From: Mesorhizobium sp. C432A
GTDB lineage: Bacteria > Pseudomonadota > Alphaproteobacteria > Rhizobiales > Rhizobiaceae
DNA: 64,000 nt
Assembly: GCF_030323145.1 (NCBI RefSeq)
Contig: NZ_CP100470.1
Location: 5,807,001 to 5,871,000 of the forward strand
Reading direction: 5' to 3'
The stretch's first letter is position 1. The number at the start of each line of letters is the position of its first letter. The notes beneath the pieces were generated by a model. It was given only the letters and a program-made list of their open reading frames with translations. It was not told the DNA's origin and did no database searches. Position numbers and translations under genes: made by a program. Below are positions 26,527 to 35,065 of the stretch, piece after piece.

Positions 26527-27477
26527 ATGCCCACCATCCCCTCGATCCTCGGCTTCGGCGCTATTGCGATCGACGACATCGTCTACGTCGATCAGCCATT
26601 GTCGGCGGGCAAGGGTAAGGTTCTGCAAAGTACCCGCGCCTTCGGGGGAAATGTCGCGACGGCGCTGGCCGCCGTCGCGCGGCTCGGCGGAACCGCCGGG
26701 TTCGTCGGATGGCTGGCCAGTGCCGCGGACGACGCGGTGCAACTCGATCTCGTGGCGAGCGGTATTGAAACCGCATTCGCGCCGCGCCATCCCGACGCGC
26801 GCCCGGTGCACTCGCGGATCACCGTCGGCTCGGACGGGGAAAGGTTCATCGCGTATGACGACGATGCGATGCTGGGCACCGCTCCGGACTTTCCGGACGA
26901 TATCCTCAGCCGCGCGACCGTCCTGATCGTCGATAGCTATGCGACCGGGTCGCTGGATGTCGTGGCTCGGGCTCGCGATCTCGGCCTTGCGATCCTCGGC
27001 GATATCGAATGGAGCAGCGGCCCCGCCACGGAGCGGCTGATCGCGCTCTGCGACCATCTCATTCTTCCACTTAGCTTTGCACGGACTGCCACGGGGCGCC
27101 GATCGCCTGCCGAGATGCTCGATGCCTTGTGGTTGTCATCGCGATCCGCCGTGGTTCTGACCGATGGAGGCAGGGGTGTGTACTATCGCGGCCGTGAACA
27201 GACAGGTCTCTGGCACCTGCCCCCGCACCGGGTTGCGGTCGTCGACTCCACAGGCGCGGGTGACTGCTTTCATGGCGCCTATGCCCATGCGTTGACGCGC
27301 GGAGCCGACACCGCGGGCCGGATCGCATTCGCGGCCGCGGCGGCGGCCGTTTCGATAACGGGGCGTGGCGGGCGCGAGGCGCTTCCGACCGAGGACCAGG
27401 TCACGCAACTCCTGGCATCGGCGAACGCGCCGTCAGCAGTCGACCTGAAAAATGCGCATGTGGATGCTGGAGCATGA
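26527..27477 (+). CDS. PfkB-family sugar or sugar-phosphate kinase
   Basis: A 316-residue ribokinase-fold kinase. The N-terminal GFGAIAIDDIVYVD and the GG-containing segment FGGNVATALAAVARLGG bind the substrate. The C-terminal signature DSTGAGDCFHGAYAHAL holds the catalytic Asp and anion hole. The gene lies 3 nt after the aldolase gene. In context it most likely adds the second phosphate to a ketohexose phosphate, or phosphorylates the free sugar; the ROK kinase at the operon end could do the other step. Confidence 0.88.
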   Translation: MPTIPSILGFGAIAIDDIVYVDQPLSAGKGKVLQSTRAFGGNVATALAAVARLGGTAGFVGWLASAADDAVQLDLVASGIETAFAPRHPDARPVHSRITVGSDGERFIAYDDDAMLGTAPDFPDDILSRATVLIVDSYATGSLDVVARARDLGLAILGDIEWSSGPATERLIALCDHLILPLSFARTATGRRSPAEMLDALWLSSRSAVVLTDGGRGVYYRGREQTGLWHLPPHRVAVVDSTGAGDCFHGAYAHALTRGADTAGRIAFAAAAAAVSITGRGGREALPTEDQVTQLLASANAPSAVDLKNAHVDAGA

Positions 27478-27492
27478 CCTGAAACGATCCGA

Positions 27493-27504
27493 CGAAACAT
27501 TTCG
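27493..27504. promoter_or_regulatory. possible secondary DeoR operator before the ABC importer genes
   Basis: CGAAACATTTCG is a short palindrome with the same TTTCG half site as the site at 25631. It lies in the 89-bp gap between the kinase and ATPase genes, the largest gap at this end of the operon, and could mark an internal promoter. Confidence 0.35.
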
Positions 27505-27566
27505 CAGGCGAACACAAGCCCAGGAGAATCATAAAAATCAGGGCTTATACTTGTGGAGGGAGGAAT

Positions 27567-28712
27567 ATGGCAGAAGTCATTCTTGAGAAGATCTGCAAAA
27601 CCTACGGCAACAGTTTTCGCGCAATCGACCAGTTGAACCTGTCGGTCAAGGACGGCGAGTTCTTGATCCTCGTCGGGCCTTCCGGCTGCGGCAAATCCAC
27701 GGCGTTGCGAATGATCGCGGGGTTGGAAGACATCACCAGCGGCAGCCTTCGGATCGGCGGGGTCGACGTCGTCGACATGCCGCCCAAGGACCGCGACATC
27801 GCGATGGTGTTCCAGAGCTACGCGCTCTACCCGCATATGACGGTATCCGAAAACATCGCCTTTTCGATGCGGCTGGCAGGCAAGCCGAAGGCCGAGCGCA
27901 AGAAGCGCGTGGACGAGATCGCCAAAACTCTTCAGCTGACGTCTTTGCTGGACAGCAAACCCGCGAACCTGTCAGGCGGGCAGCGTCAACGGGTTGCCAT
28001 GGGCCGCGCCATGGTGCGCGAGCCGGCCGCCTTTCTCATGGACGAGCCGCTTTCCAATCTGGATGCGAAACTGCGTGTGCAAATGCGCGCCGAAATCACC
28101 AGCCTGCAAAAGCAGCTCGGCGTCACGACCATTTACGTGACCCACGATCAGATCGAAGCGATGACGATGGGCGACAGGGTCGCGGTGCTGAAAGGCGGTG
28201 TGCTGCAGCAGGTCGACACACCCAAGAGGCTCTATGAATCGCCGGTTAACGCCTTCGTTGCCGGCTTCATCGGCTCTCCTTCGATGAACCTTTTCGAGGC
28301 GACCCTGAAGGGCGGCGAGCTCGCTTTTCGCGACTTCGCCGTCCGGCTGCAGGATGCAGCCTTCGTGCGCAGGCCGGCCTTGAGGTCGTATGCGGGGCGC
28401 AAGGTCGTGTTCGGGATCAGACCGGAGGATCTTTATGACAGCAGCCTTGAATCCGGTCGCAAGTATCAGACGATACCGGCCAGGGTGACCTCGATCGAGG
28501 AACTCGGCTCCGAACAGATCGTCCACATGAACATCGACGCGGTCCGGGTGGACTCCGGCGATCCGGATGCGGTGGACGATTTCGGCCTGGCATCGAACGC
28601 GGTGGCGAGGTTCGAGCCGATCAGCGCCGTCCGCTCCGGCTCGGAAATCCGGTTAGCCGTGGATGATGCCAAGTTCCATTTCTTCGATCCCGAAACGCAT
28701 CTGGCGATCTGA
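27567..28712 (+). CDS. CUT1-family sugar ABC transporter ATP-binding protein (MalK/UgpC type)
   Basis: A 381-residue ATPase from an ATG with GGAGGGAGGA upstream. Walker A is GPSGCGKST (about 37-45), the signature is LSGGQRQR and Walker B with the catalytic Glu is FLMDEPLSNLD, followed by a His switch in YVTHDQIEAM. The C-terminal TOBE domain typical of MalK/UgpC (IGSPSMNLFEA, FGIRPEDLY) is present. It powers the importer encoded by the next three genes. The ATPase precedes the binding protein here, an order common in rhizobial polyol/sugar operons. Confidence 0.95.
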   Translation: MAEVILEKICKTYGNSFRAIDQLNLSVKDGEFLILVGPSGCGKSTALRMIAGLEDITSGSLRIGGVDVVDMPPKDRDIAMVFQSYALYPHMTVSENIAFSMRLAGKPKAERKKRVDEIAKTLQLTSLLDSKPANLSGGQRQRVAMGRAMVREPAAFLMDEPLSNLDAKLRVQMRAEITSLQKQLGVTTIYVTHDQIEAMTMGDRVAVLKGGVLQQVDTPKRLYESPVNAFVAGFIGSPSMNLFEATLKGGELAFRDFAVRLQDAAFVRRPALRSYAGRKVVFGIRPEDLYDSSLESGRKYQTIPARVTSIEELGSEQIVHMNIDAVRVDSGDPDAVDDFGLASNAVARFEPISAVRSGSEIRLAVDDAKFHFFDPETHLAI

Positions 28713-28827
28713 AGATCTGCGGAAGACCGCGGGCGGGAGCGAGGTGCCTGCGGAAGATACAAGAAGGCTTCTGAATGAACAGACGACCGTCCGCATTGTG
28801 CGGCCGATCTTGAAGAAGGAGGAGAAA

Positions 28828-30075
28828 ATGATGTTTCGGATACGACCCGCGATGCTGAAAATAGCCGCGGCCGCATGGTTGCTTGGTGCAACCGGCGCCA
28901 TGGCGGACACGACGCTGGAATTCACCCAATGGTGGGAGCCCGAATTGCCGGCGGGATCGCTCAGGGCAATCATGAACGACTTCGAGGCTGCAAACCCCGG
29001 CATCAAGGTGACGCTGGTCAGCGGTCCCTATGCGACCACGCGAGACCAGATCTCGGTCGGCGCCGCAACCGGAACGCTCAGCGACGTCGTCGGTCTCGAC
29101 GGCGCCTGGGTGAACAATCTGAACGCGCAGGGTGCGCTGGCCGACATGAACCCGATGATGGATGCGAGCGGGTTCGACAAGACCCAGGTCGCGGATATCA
29201 TCAAGGTGGACGGCAAGGCGGTGATGTTTCCCGTGGCTTCGTTCGTCTATCCGGTCTTCGTCAATCTGGACCTCGCCGCCCAGGCAGGCGTGACCAAGCT
29301 GCCGTCGACCCGCGCGGAGTTTCTCGAAGCCGCCAAGAAGATGACCCATGCCGACAAGAACCAGTATGGCTGGGTGCTGCCGCTGTCGCTGCAAACGCCG
29401 TCCGGTGTCCAGAACGACCTGATGTCGTGGGTCTGGGCCTCGGGTCAATCGATGATGGTTGAGGGCAAGCCGGCTCTCGAGGGCAAGCCGGTCGTCGATA
29501 TGCTCACCTTCGTCAAATCGCTGAACGACGCCGGCGTCATCTCGCCCGGCATTGCCACCAAGACCGAGCAGGAAAAGGTCGAGGAATTCGTCAACGATCG
29601 GGTCGGAATGATGATCGACTCGCTCGCGCATGTGAATCTCATCCGCAAACGCAATCCCAAGCTGAACTTCGACCTCATCCCGGTCCCAGTCGTGGCGGAC
29701 TACAACGGCAAGCGCGGCCTTCCCTATGCCTCCTGGGGCATCGGCATCTCTGCCGCCTCGAAACATCAGGATGAAGCCTGGAAGCTCGTCCAATATCTGA
29801 TGAGCGAGAAGGTGAATGCCAAGCTCGTGTCGCTTGCAAATGCCTTCCCGGGCAACGTCAACGCCAAGCCCGATTTCGTGACCTCGGACAAGGCTTTCGC
29901 CAAGGCTTTCGAAATCTTCAAGACCGGCTATCTCGCCAACGAGTTCACGGGCCTGCCGGTGGCTGAAGACCTGATGACCCAGTTCGACGTGGAGGCTCAG
30001 AAGATGCTTGCCGGCGAGCAGTCTCCGGAACAAGCCGCAACCAACGCTCAAAAGGGCTGGACGGCGAAATTCTGA
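28828..30075 (+). CDS. CUT1-family extracellular sugar-binding protein
   Basis: The ATG at 28828 is preceded by a very strong AAGGAGGAG site and begins a signal peptide (LLGATGAMA), giving 415 residues. The mature start TTLEFTQWWEPE is typical of binding-protein cluster 1 (MalE/UgpB-like), and YASWGIGISAASKHQDEAW matches the conserved C-terminal part. It delivers a sugar or polyol to the two permeases. The 140-bp gap to the first permease gene contains a GC-rich stem-loop, as often seen where the binding protein must be made in excess. Confidence 0.93.
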   Translation: MMFRIRPAMLKIAAAAWLLGATGAMADTTLEFTQWWEPELPAGSLRAIMNDFEAANPGIKVTLVSGPYATTRDQISVGAATGTLSDVVGLDGAWVNNLNAQGALADMNPMMDASGFDKTQVADIIKVDGKAVMFPVASFVYPVFVNLDLAAQAGVTKLPSTRAEFLEAAKKMTHADKNQYGWVLPLSLQTPSGVQNDLMSWVWASGQSMMVEGKPALEGKPVVDMLTFVKSLNDAGVISPGIATKTEQEKVEEFVNDRVGMMIDSLAHVNLIRKRNPKLNFDLIPVPVVADYNGKRGLPYASWGIGISAASKHQDEAWKLVQYLMSEKVNAKLVSLANAFPGNVNAKPDFVTSDKAFAKAFEIFKTGYLANEFTGLPVAEDLMTQFDVEAQKMLAGEQSPEQAATNAQKGWTAKF

Positions 30076-30105
30076 GCGGCCCATTGCTCGTTTGCTATCT
30101 TCCAC

Positions 30106-30135
30106 CGGGTGGCCCGGCCTCGGCCAGGCCACCCG
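30106..30135 (+). promoter_or_regulatory. intercistronic stem-loop after the sugar-binding-protein gene
   Basis: CGGGTGGCC and GGCCACCCG form a 9-bp stem around a 12-nt loop that can itself pair (GGCC/GGCC). No U-tract follows, so it is more likely an mRNA-stabilising or partly attenuating element than a full terminator. A 19-codon frame at 30160-30219 overlaps the permease start (ATGA) and may aid coupling. Confidence 0.6.
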
Positions 30136-30215
30136 TCAACAACGGATCGGCAATTTGAGATGGACCTGTTTTTGAAGCGCACCTTCCTCTTGAAGGCACA
30201 TCCCAGGGGTCGCAC

Positions 30216-31112
30216 ATGACCGGGCAGAAGCGCTCCCACCATCGACTGAAACGAGCGGTCGCACCCTATCTCTATCTGTCACCCTCGCTCCTCATAATCG
30301 GCCTTTTGATGCTGCTGCCAATGGTGACGGTGATTGGCTATTCGTTCCAGAACAGCGCGGTGCTGCGTCGAGACCCGTCCTTTGCCGGATTGAAACACTA
30401 CCAGGCGATCTTTGCCGATCCGGTGTTCTGGGCCTCGCTGTGGCACACACTCTACTTCACCTGCATGAGCGTCGTCTTCCATATGACCATCGGCATGCTC
30501 TTCGCACTCATGCTGAACAGCGACCGCATCAATCCTACGCTGCGCAACATTCTGCGCGTGCTGTACATACTGCCCTGGCTGTTCACCGCGGTGATTATCG
30601 CGGTGATCTGGCGCCTTCTGCTCGAGCCGAATGGTGTCGTGAACAGTGTTCTCATGCAGATGGGCATCATCGGTTCCAAGGTCGAGTGGTTTTCCTCGCC
30701 CGCGACCGCGCTGCACGCCGTCACCTTCGCCAACATCTGGGCGGGCTACCCGCTTTTCATGGTCAGCCTGCTCGCAGGCTTGCAGGGCATTCCCAAGGAT
30801 TTCTACGAGGCCGCCGATATCGACGGCGCGAAGGCCTACCAGAAGCTGATCTTCATCACCATTCCGCAGCTGATGCCGATCATCATCAGCATCTCGCTGC
30901 TCGACTTCATCTGGACCATGCAGGTCTTTCCATTGATCTGGATAACGACGGGTGGCGGTCCGATCTACTCGACCGAGGTCCTCAGCACCTACACGTACAA
31001 GCTGGCGTTTTCGAGCTACAACCTATCGCAGGCCTCGGCTAGCGCCGTGGTCATCCTGCTGATCTCTCTCGGCCTGACGCTGTTCTACATCCGCTATCAA
31101 AAGGCTCGGTAG
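30216..31112 (+). CDS. sugar ABC transporter permease (MalF/UgpA type)
   Basis: A 298-residue permease with about six membrane helices. It begins MTGQKRSHHRLKRAVAPYLYLSPSLL, shown here as family-like up to YLSPS, and has the EAA loop YEAADIDGAKAYQKL that contacts the ATPase. It forms the channel with the permease encoded 4 nt downstream. Nothing in the sequence fixes the substrate. Confidence 0.93.
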   Translation: MTGQKRSHHRLKRAVAPYLYLSPSLLIIGLLMLLPMVTVIGYSFQNSAVLRRDPSFAGLKHYQAIFADPVFWASLWHTLYFTCMSVVFHMTIGMLFALMLNSDRINPTLRNILRVLYILPWLFTAVIIAVIWRLLLEPNGVVNSVLMQMGIIGSKVEWFSSPATALHAVTFANIWAGYPLFMVSLLAGLQGIPKDFYEAADIDGAKAYQKLIFITIPQLMPIIISISLLDFIWTMQVFPLIWITTGGGPIYSTEVLSTYTYKLAFSSYNLSQASASAVVILLISLGLTLFYIRYQKAR

Positions 31113-31116
31113 TCAC

Positions 31117-31959
31117 ATGAGGAAAGGGCACACGCCGAAAGACAGGCTGATCACCGCCGCGCTCCATGTCGCGCTTGCCGCAGGGCTCTTTTTCGCGGCC
31201 TTCCCGATCTACTGGATGCTGAGCAGCTCGTTCAAGTCGAATACCGAAATCTTCGCCCTGCCGCCAACCGTCCTGCCGAAGGCCTTCACGCTGGAAGCGT
31301 ATGCGGCCATTCTGGGCGACCCGGTAAAGCTGCGCTTCTTCTTCAACAGCTACTTCGTGGCCGGAGCGGTGACCGTGCTGACGGTGCTGATCGCCTTGCT
31401 GGCGGCCTACGGGTTCAGCCGTTTCAATTTCCGCGGCAAGGGCAGCCTCAACACGCTCATCATCAGCACGCAGACGATCCCGCCGATCACGCTTTTGATC
31501 CCCTTCTTCGGGCTTGTCGTCTCGTATGGCATCTTCGACACCTATGTCGCGCTGATCCTGACCTATCTGGTGTTCACGCTGCCCTATGCGATCCTGCTGA
31601 TGACGGGATATCTGAACACCTTGCCCCGCGACCTCGATGAAGCGGTGGCTGTCGACGGCGGCACCAGTTGGACCGCACTGTGGCGGGTGATCGTCCCGAT
31701 TTCACTGCCTGGTATCGTGGCGACGTCGGTCTACACCTTCCTGTTGTGCTGGAACGAATTTCTCTTTGCGCTGACACTGACGAAGTCGACGTCCATGCGC
31801 ACCGTCCCGATCGGCATCCAGTTGTTGATGGGGCAACACGCATTCGAATGGAACCAGATGATGGCGATGAGCGTGCTCGGCTCGCTGCCGCTCCTGGTCA
31901 TCTACCTGGTTGCCCAGAGGTTCTTCCTCGCCGGCATGACCGCAGGCTCGGTCAAGTAG
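31117..31959 (+). CDS. sugar ABC transporter permease (MalG/UgpE type)
   Basis: A 280-residue permease with six predicted helices, the usual length for the second CUT1 permease. It has FPIYWMLSSSFK near the start, and the EAA loop LDEAVAVDGGTSWTALW, followed by LPGIVATSVYTFLLCWNEF. It starts 4 nt after the first permease gene, so the pair is co-translated. The isomerase gene follows after 38 nt. Confidence 0.93.
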   Translation: MRKGHTPKDRLITAALHVALAAGLFFAAFPIYWMLSSSFKSNTEIFALPPTVLPKAFTLEAYAAILGDPVKLRFFFNSYFVAGAVTVLTVLIALLAAYGFSRFNFRGKGSLNTLIISTQTIPPITLLIPFFGLVVSYGIFDTYVALILTYLVFTLPYAILLMTGYLNTLPRDLDEAVAVDGGTSWTALWRVIVPISLPGIVATSVYTFLLCWNEFLFALTLTKSTSMRTVPIGIQLLMGQHAFEWNQMMAMSVLGSLPLLVIYLVAQRFFLAGMTAGSVK

Positions 31960-31997
31960 GGTATCCCTCCAACGGAGGTGGATCAAGGAATGAAAGG

Positions 31998-32819
31998 ATG
32001 ACCGTGAAAGACCTGAAAGTCGGCTGCCAGACCTTTACCTGGGAAATGCTCGGGGACCGCTTCGCCGGCGGCCCGGACGATCTGCTCAAGGCGATTGCCG
32101 ATGGCGGCTATGCCGGCATCGAGATCACCGACACGATGATCGGCCGCTATGCCGGCAAGCCGGCGGAGTTCGCGGCCGCGCTGAAATCATCCGGACTGAC
32201 GCTCGTCTCCTTCGCCTTCGGCTCGAAGAGCGGTTTCACGCTCAGGGATGAGATCGGCGCCGACCTCGAGACCGCCAAACGCTGGATCGACTTCGCCGCC
32301 GCCTTTCCCGGCGCGCTGGTGTCGATGGGCTCGGCCACGATCGTTTCCGACGGGCCGCGCGACGGCAAGTTTGCCACCGCCGCCGAGGTCTACAACAAAG
32401 CCGGCGAACTCGGGCGCGAGGCCGGCGTCCAGGTCGCGGTGCATCCAAGCTCGCATCACAACACGCTGCTGTTCGACCGCGCCGACTACGACCGCATCTT
32501 CGGGCTGCTCGACGCCTCGCTGGTGGGCTGGGTGCCCGACACCGGCCACATCTTGCGCGGTGGCCAGGACATGGCGGATACGCTCACCACTTATCGCGAC
32601 CGCATCCGCTATGTGCATCTGAAGGATGTCGACGCGAATGGAACCTGGGCGATGCTGGGCAAGGGCGTCTGTGACACGGCGAAGGTGATCGAGATCGCTG
32701 GTGCTGCACCCAATTTCAACGGCTGGCTGGTGCTGGAGGAAGAGTCCGAAACGGCCGCCGCCGACCCTGCCGGCGCCGTCAAAACCAACCGCCAGACAAT
32801 GCGCGGCTACGGAGCCTGA
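31998..32819 (+). CDS. TIM-barrel sugar-phosphate isomerase/epimerase-like protein
   Basis: The ATG at 31998 (AAGGA upstream) gives 273 residues; the longer frame upstream overlaps the permease gene. The AP-endonuclease-2-like barrel has VGCQTFTWEM at the start, GYAGIEITDT, VAVHPSSHHN, VGWVPDTGHI, YVHLKDVD and VLEEESE, which give the usual Glu/His/Asp metal ligands. Relatives include IolE/IolH-like inositol enzymes, hydroxypyruvate isomerase and ketose 3-epimerases. The next gene, an RPE-family epimerase, starts 4 nt later. In context a 3-epimerase or isomerase acting on the imported sugar is likely. Confidence 0.82.
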   Translation: MTVKDLKVGCQTFTWEMLGDRFAGGPDDLLKAIADGGYAGIEITDTMIGRYAGKPAEFAAALKSSGLTLVSFAFGSKSGFTLRDEIGADLETAKRWIDFAAAFPGALVSMGSATIVSDGPRDGKFATAAEVYNKAGELGREAGVQVAVHPSSHHNTLLFDRADYDRIFGLLDASLVGWVPDTGHILRGGQDMADTLTTYRDRIRYVHLKDVDANGTWAMLGKGVCDTAKVIEIAGAAPNFNGWLVLEEESETAAADPAGAVKTNRQTMRGYGA

Positions 32820-32823
32820 GACG

Positions 32824-33549
32824 ATGACGACGAACAAGCCCCTGTCCGGCCCCGCCGCATTTGCCGCCCTGCCGCGCAACCGGCTTATCGGCGAGTTTTC
32901 GCTGTGGTCGGCCGACCTCGCCAATATGGAGCGCGATTTGAAGCGCATCGAGACCCATGCCGATGTCCATCATATCGACGTCGCCGATGCCCGCTTCACC
33001 CCTGGCTTCCTGTTCTTCCCGGACCTGGTGGCGCACATCGCCAAGCTCACCGCAAAGCCTATCCATGTCCATTTGATGGTCGAAGCCGAGATCGTCGAGG
33101 AACAGACGCGCCAGTTCATCGAGGCCGGCGCCGACCTGATCAGTGTGCACGCCGAAAACGGCGAGACCGGTCTGCGCGCCGTGAAACTGGCGCGTGAACT
33201 CGGGGCCGAGGCCGGCGTGGTGCTGCGGCTGGAAACACCGGTCGCGGCCGTCACGCCCTTCCTGCCGGAAGTGGCATTCGTGACGCTGCTCGGCACTTCC
33301 ATCGGCGTCAAGGGCCAGAGCCTGTCGGAGCAGGCGTGTCCGCGCCTGATCGAGGCGCGCGCGCTGATGCGCAAAGCCGGCCGCGAGGCCGACATCGTGC
33401 TCGCCGCCGATGGCGGCATCCGCCACGAGACCGTGCCCTTACTGCGCGCCGCAGGTGCGGAGACCGTGGTGCTGGGCTCGCTGGCCTTCGGCGATCCCGA
33501 CCTTGCCCGGCGCATGGCCTGGCTGCACGGGCTGGAGGTCGCCGCCTGA
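32824..33549 (+). CDS. divergent ribulose-phosphate 3-epimerase family protein
   Basis: A 241-residue barrel related to ribulose-5-phosphate and allulose-6-phosphate 3-epimerases. Metal/catalytic positions are kept: HHIDVAD, HVHLMVE and LAADGGI. The usual PGFGGQ loop is replaced by GVKGQ, and the substrate loop after HID differs (DARFTPG instead of DGxFVPN), so the substrate is probably not plain ribulose-5-phosphate. E. coli AlsE of the allose operon is the best-known relative with another substrate and also sits beside an ROK kinase. The stop shares one base with the start of the ROK gene (TGATG). Confidence 0.8.
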   Translation: MTTNKPLSGPAAFAALPRNRLIGEFSLWSADLANMERDLKRIETHADVHHIDVADARFTPGFLFFPDLVAHIAKLTAKPIHVHLMVEAEIVEEQTRQFIEAGADLISVHAENGETGLRAVKLARELGAEAGVVLRLETPVAAVTPFLPEVAFVTLLGTSIGVKGQSLSEQACPRLIEARALMRKAGREADIVLAADGGIRHETVPLLRAAGAETVVLGSLAFGDPDLARRMAWLHGLEVAA

Positions 33550-34577
33550 TGACCAAGCTTGCGCTGGCCTTCGATCTCGGCGGCACGGCGCTGCGCGGTG
33601 CGCTGGTCGAAAGCGATGGCCGCATCGTCGCTCATGCTTCAGCGCCGACGCTTGCCGGTGCGGGATCGGAGGCGGTGATCGGCCAGATCGTCGCTCTGGC
33701 AGGCACGCTGCTTAGGGAACACCCGCAGGCAAACGTCGCCGGCATCGGCGTCGGCGCGCCGGGACCGCTCGACCCCAAGGCGGGCATCGTGATCGCGCCG
33801 CCGACGCTGGCCGGCTGGCACGACGTGCCGCTGATCGACATTCTGGGGCAGCATTTCGGCCTGCCGGTGCGGCTGGAAAACGACGCCAATGCGGCGGCGC
33901 TCGGCGAATGGCGTTTTGGCGCCGGACGCGGCAGCGGATCGCTGGTGTTCGTGACCGTATCGACCGGCATTGGCGGCGGCGTTGTCGCCGATGGCCACAT
34001 CTATCACGGCAGGCGCGGACTGGCGGCTGAGATCGGCCACATGACCATCACCGGCGAAGGCGACCGCTGCTTCTGCGGCGCCATCGGCTGCTTCGAGGCT
34101 GTCGCATCGGGAACCGCGCTTGGCCGCCGCGCGACGCGATTGACCGCGCCCGGCGACGGCTCGCTCTTACGACGGCTGTCAAATGATGGCGACGTCTCGG
34201 CCAGGCATGTCGTAGAGGCTGCCAAGGCCGGCGACGCCAACGCTCTCGACCTGATCGAGGCGGAAGCACAATGGCTGGGCATCGGCTTCACCAATCTCTT
34301 GCATCTCTATTCGCCCGATCTGATTGTCATGGGTGGCGGCCTTTCCAACGGGTTCGACCTTCTGGCACCGTCGATCAGAGCGGTCATCCAGCAGCGAGCG
34401 ATGCCGGCCTATCGCGACGTGCCGGTCGTGCAGGCTGAACTCGGCGACCGCGCCGGTCTGATCGGCGCCGCGAGCCTGATCCTGCGGGAAGGCGAACCGG
34501 GTGCGCCGCTGGCGATGGCGCAGGACGACAAGGACAGAGGCGCGACCGCCGATGCCACGGAGGCACGCCATGGCTGA
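33549..34577 (+). CDS. ROK-family sugar kinase
   Basis: The ATG at 33549 overlaps the previous stop and gives 342 residues. The ATP-binding start reads LAFDLGGTALRGALVE, the catalytic LENDANAAALGEW follows, and the ROK zinc site is CFCGAIGCFEA. Such kinases phosphorylate glucose, allose, fructose, N-acetylmannosamine and similar sugars. As the last gene of the operon beside an AlsE-like epimerase, an allose or allulose kinase (AlsK-like) role is plausible. No terminator is obvious in the 77 bp before the convergent gene. Confidence 0.9.
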   Translation: MTKLALAFDLGGTALRGALVESDGRIVAHASAPTLAGAGSEAVIGQIVALAGTLLREHPQANVAGIGVGAPGPLDPKAGIVIAPPTLAGWHDVPLIDILGQHFGLPVRLENDANAAALGEWRFGAGRGSGSLVFVTVSTGIGGGVVADGHIYHGRRGLAAEIGHMTITGEGDRCFCGAIGCFEAVASGTALGRRATRLTAPGDGSLLRRLSNDGDVSARHVVEAAKAGDANALDLIEAEAQWLGIGFTNLLHLYSPDLIVMGGGLSNGFDLLAPSIRAVIQQRAMPAYRDVPVVQAELGDRAGLIGAASLILREGEPGAPLAMAQDDKDRGATADATEARHG

Positions 34578-34654
34578 ACTCGAGCTGCGCGGCGCGCGCG
34601 AAGATGGTGAATGGTCCAGTTTGAATGCAGCGCCAAGGTCCCCGAAGAGGACCC

Positions 34655-34990
34655 CTACCCTTCGCGATTCCAGCTGGCGTATTTTCGGATCGTTTGCCGC
34701 TTGTCTTCCGACAAGCCAACAAGGAGATTCTCCTCGAGATAGCCTTGCCGGATGAGATTGGCGAAGACCTGTATTAGCTGTGAATAGCGATAGTCGAACA
34801 TCTGGTCGATCTTCCGTCGCTGCTGCCGCAGAAAGTCTTCGACATCCCATATTTCGGAAGGGGTTGCCGCAACGTGGGCCCTGCTCTTGAGTTCAGCCAA
34901 CGTCTTGTCGAGCGCCACTTTCAGCGCTGCGTCATAGGCAGTGCGGGCGACTTTCTTTTCGGACGGAGACCATTTCTCACCAGCGGTCAT
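34655..34990 (-). CDS. fluorescence-recovery-protein-like (FRP-like) small helical protein
   Basis: A 111-residue, highly charged, all-helical protein without signal peptide. The pattern WS.sE...A..A with IWDVEDFLRQQRRKID, DYRYSQLIQVFANLI and LVGLSEDKRQTI matches what I remember of cyanobacterial FRP (WSxAE, DLWKLHDFLSAKRHEID, yDxRxSVIIFVFAQLVqeG, LxxDKqsKI). FRP detaches the orange carotenoid protein from phycobilisomes; homologues are known in non-photosynthetic bacteria, with no settled role. No carotenoid-protein gene is visible here. It is convergent with the ROK gene and has its own leftward transcription. Confidence 0.65.
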   Translation of the reverse strand: MTAGEKWSPSEKKVARTAYDAALKVALDKTLAELKSRAHVAATPSEIWDVEDFLRQQRRKIDQMFDYRYSQLIQVFANLIRQGYLEENLLVGLSEDKRQTIRKYASWNREG

Positions 34991-35065
34991 CGACTGTCTC
35001 TATCGTGTTCGCGGCGGCCGTCATCCGGTAACCCTGGGACGCAGGACCCCGCCTTTGGGACCAAT

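Noticed and set aside
30160..30219. 19-codon ORF overlapping the first sugar permease start
   Set aside because: The overlap (ATGA) is suggestive of coupling, but the ribosome-binding site is weak and the peptide too short to support as a gene.
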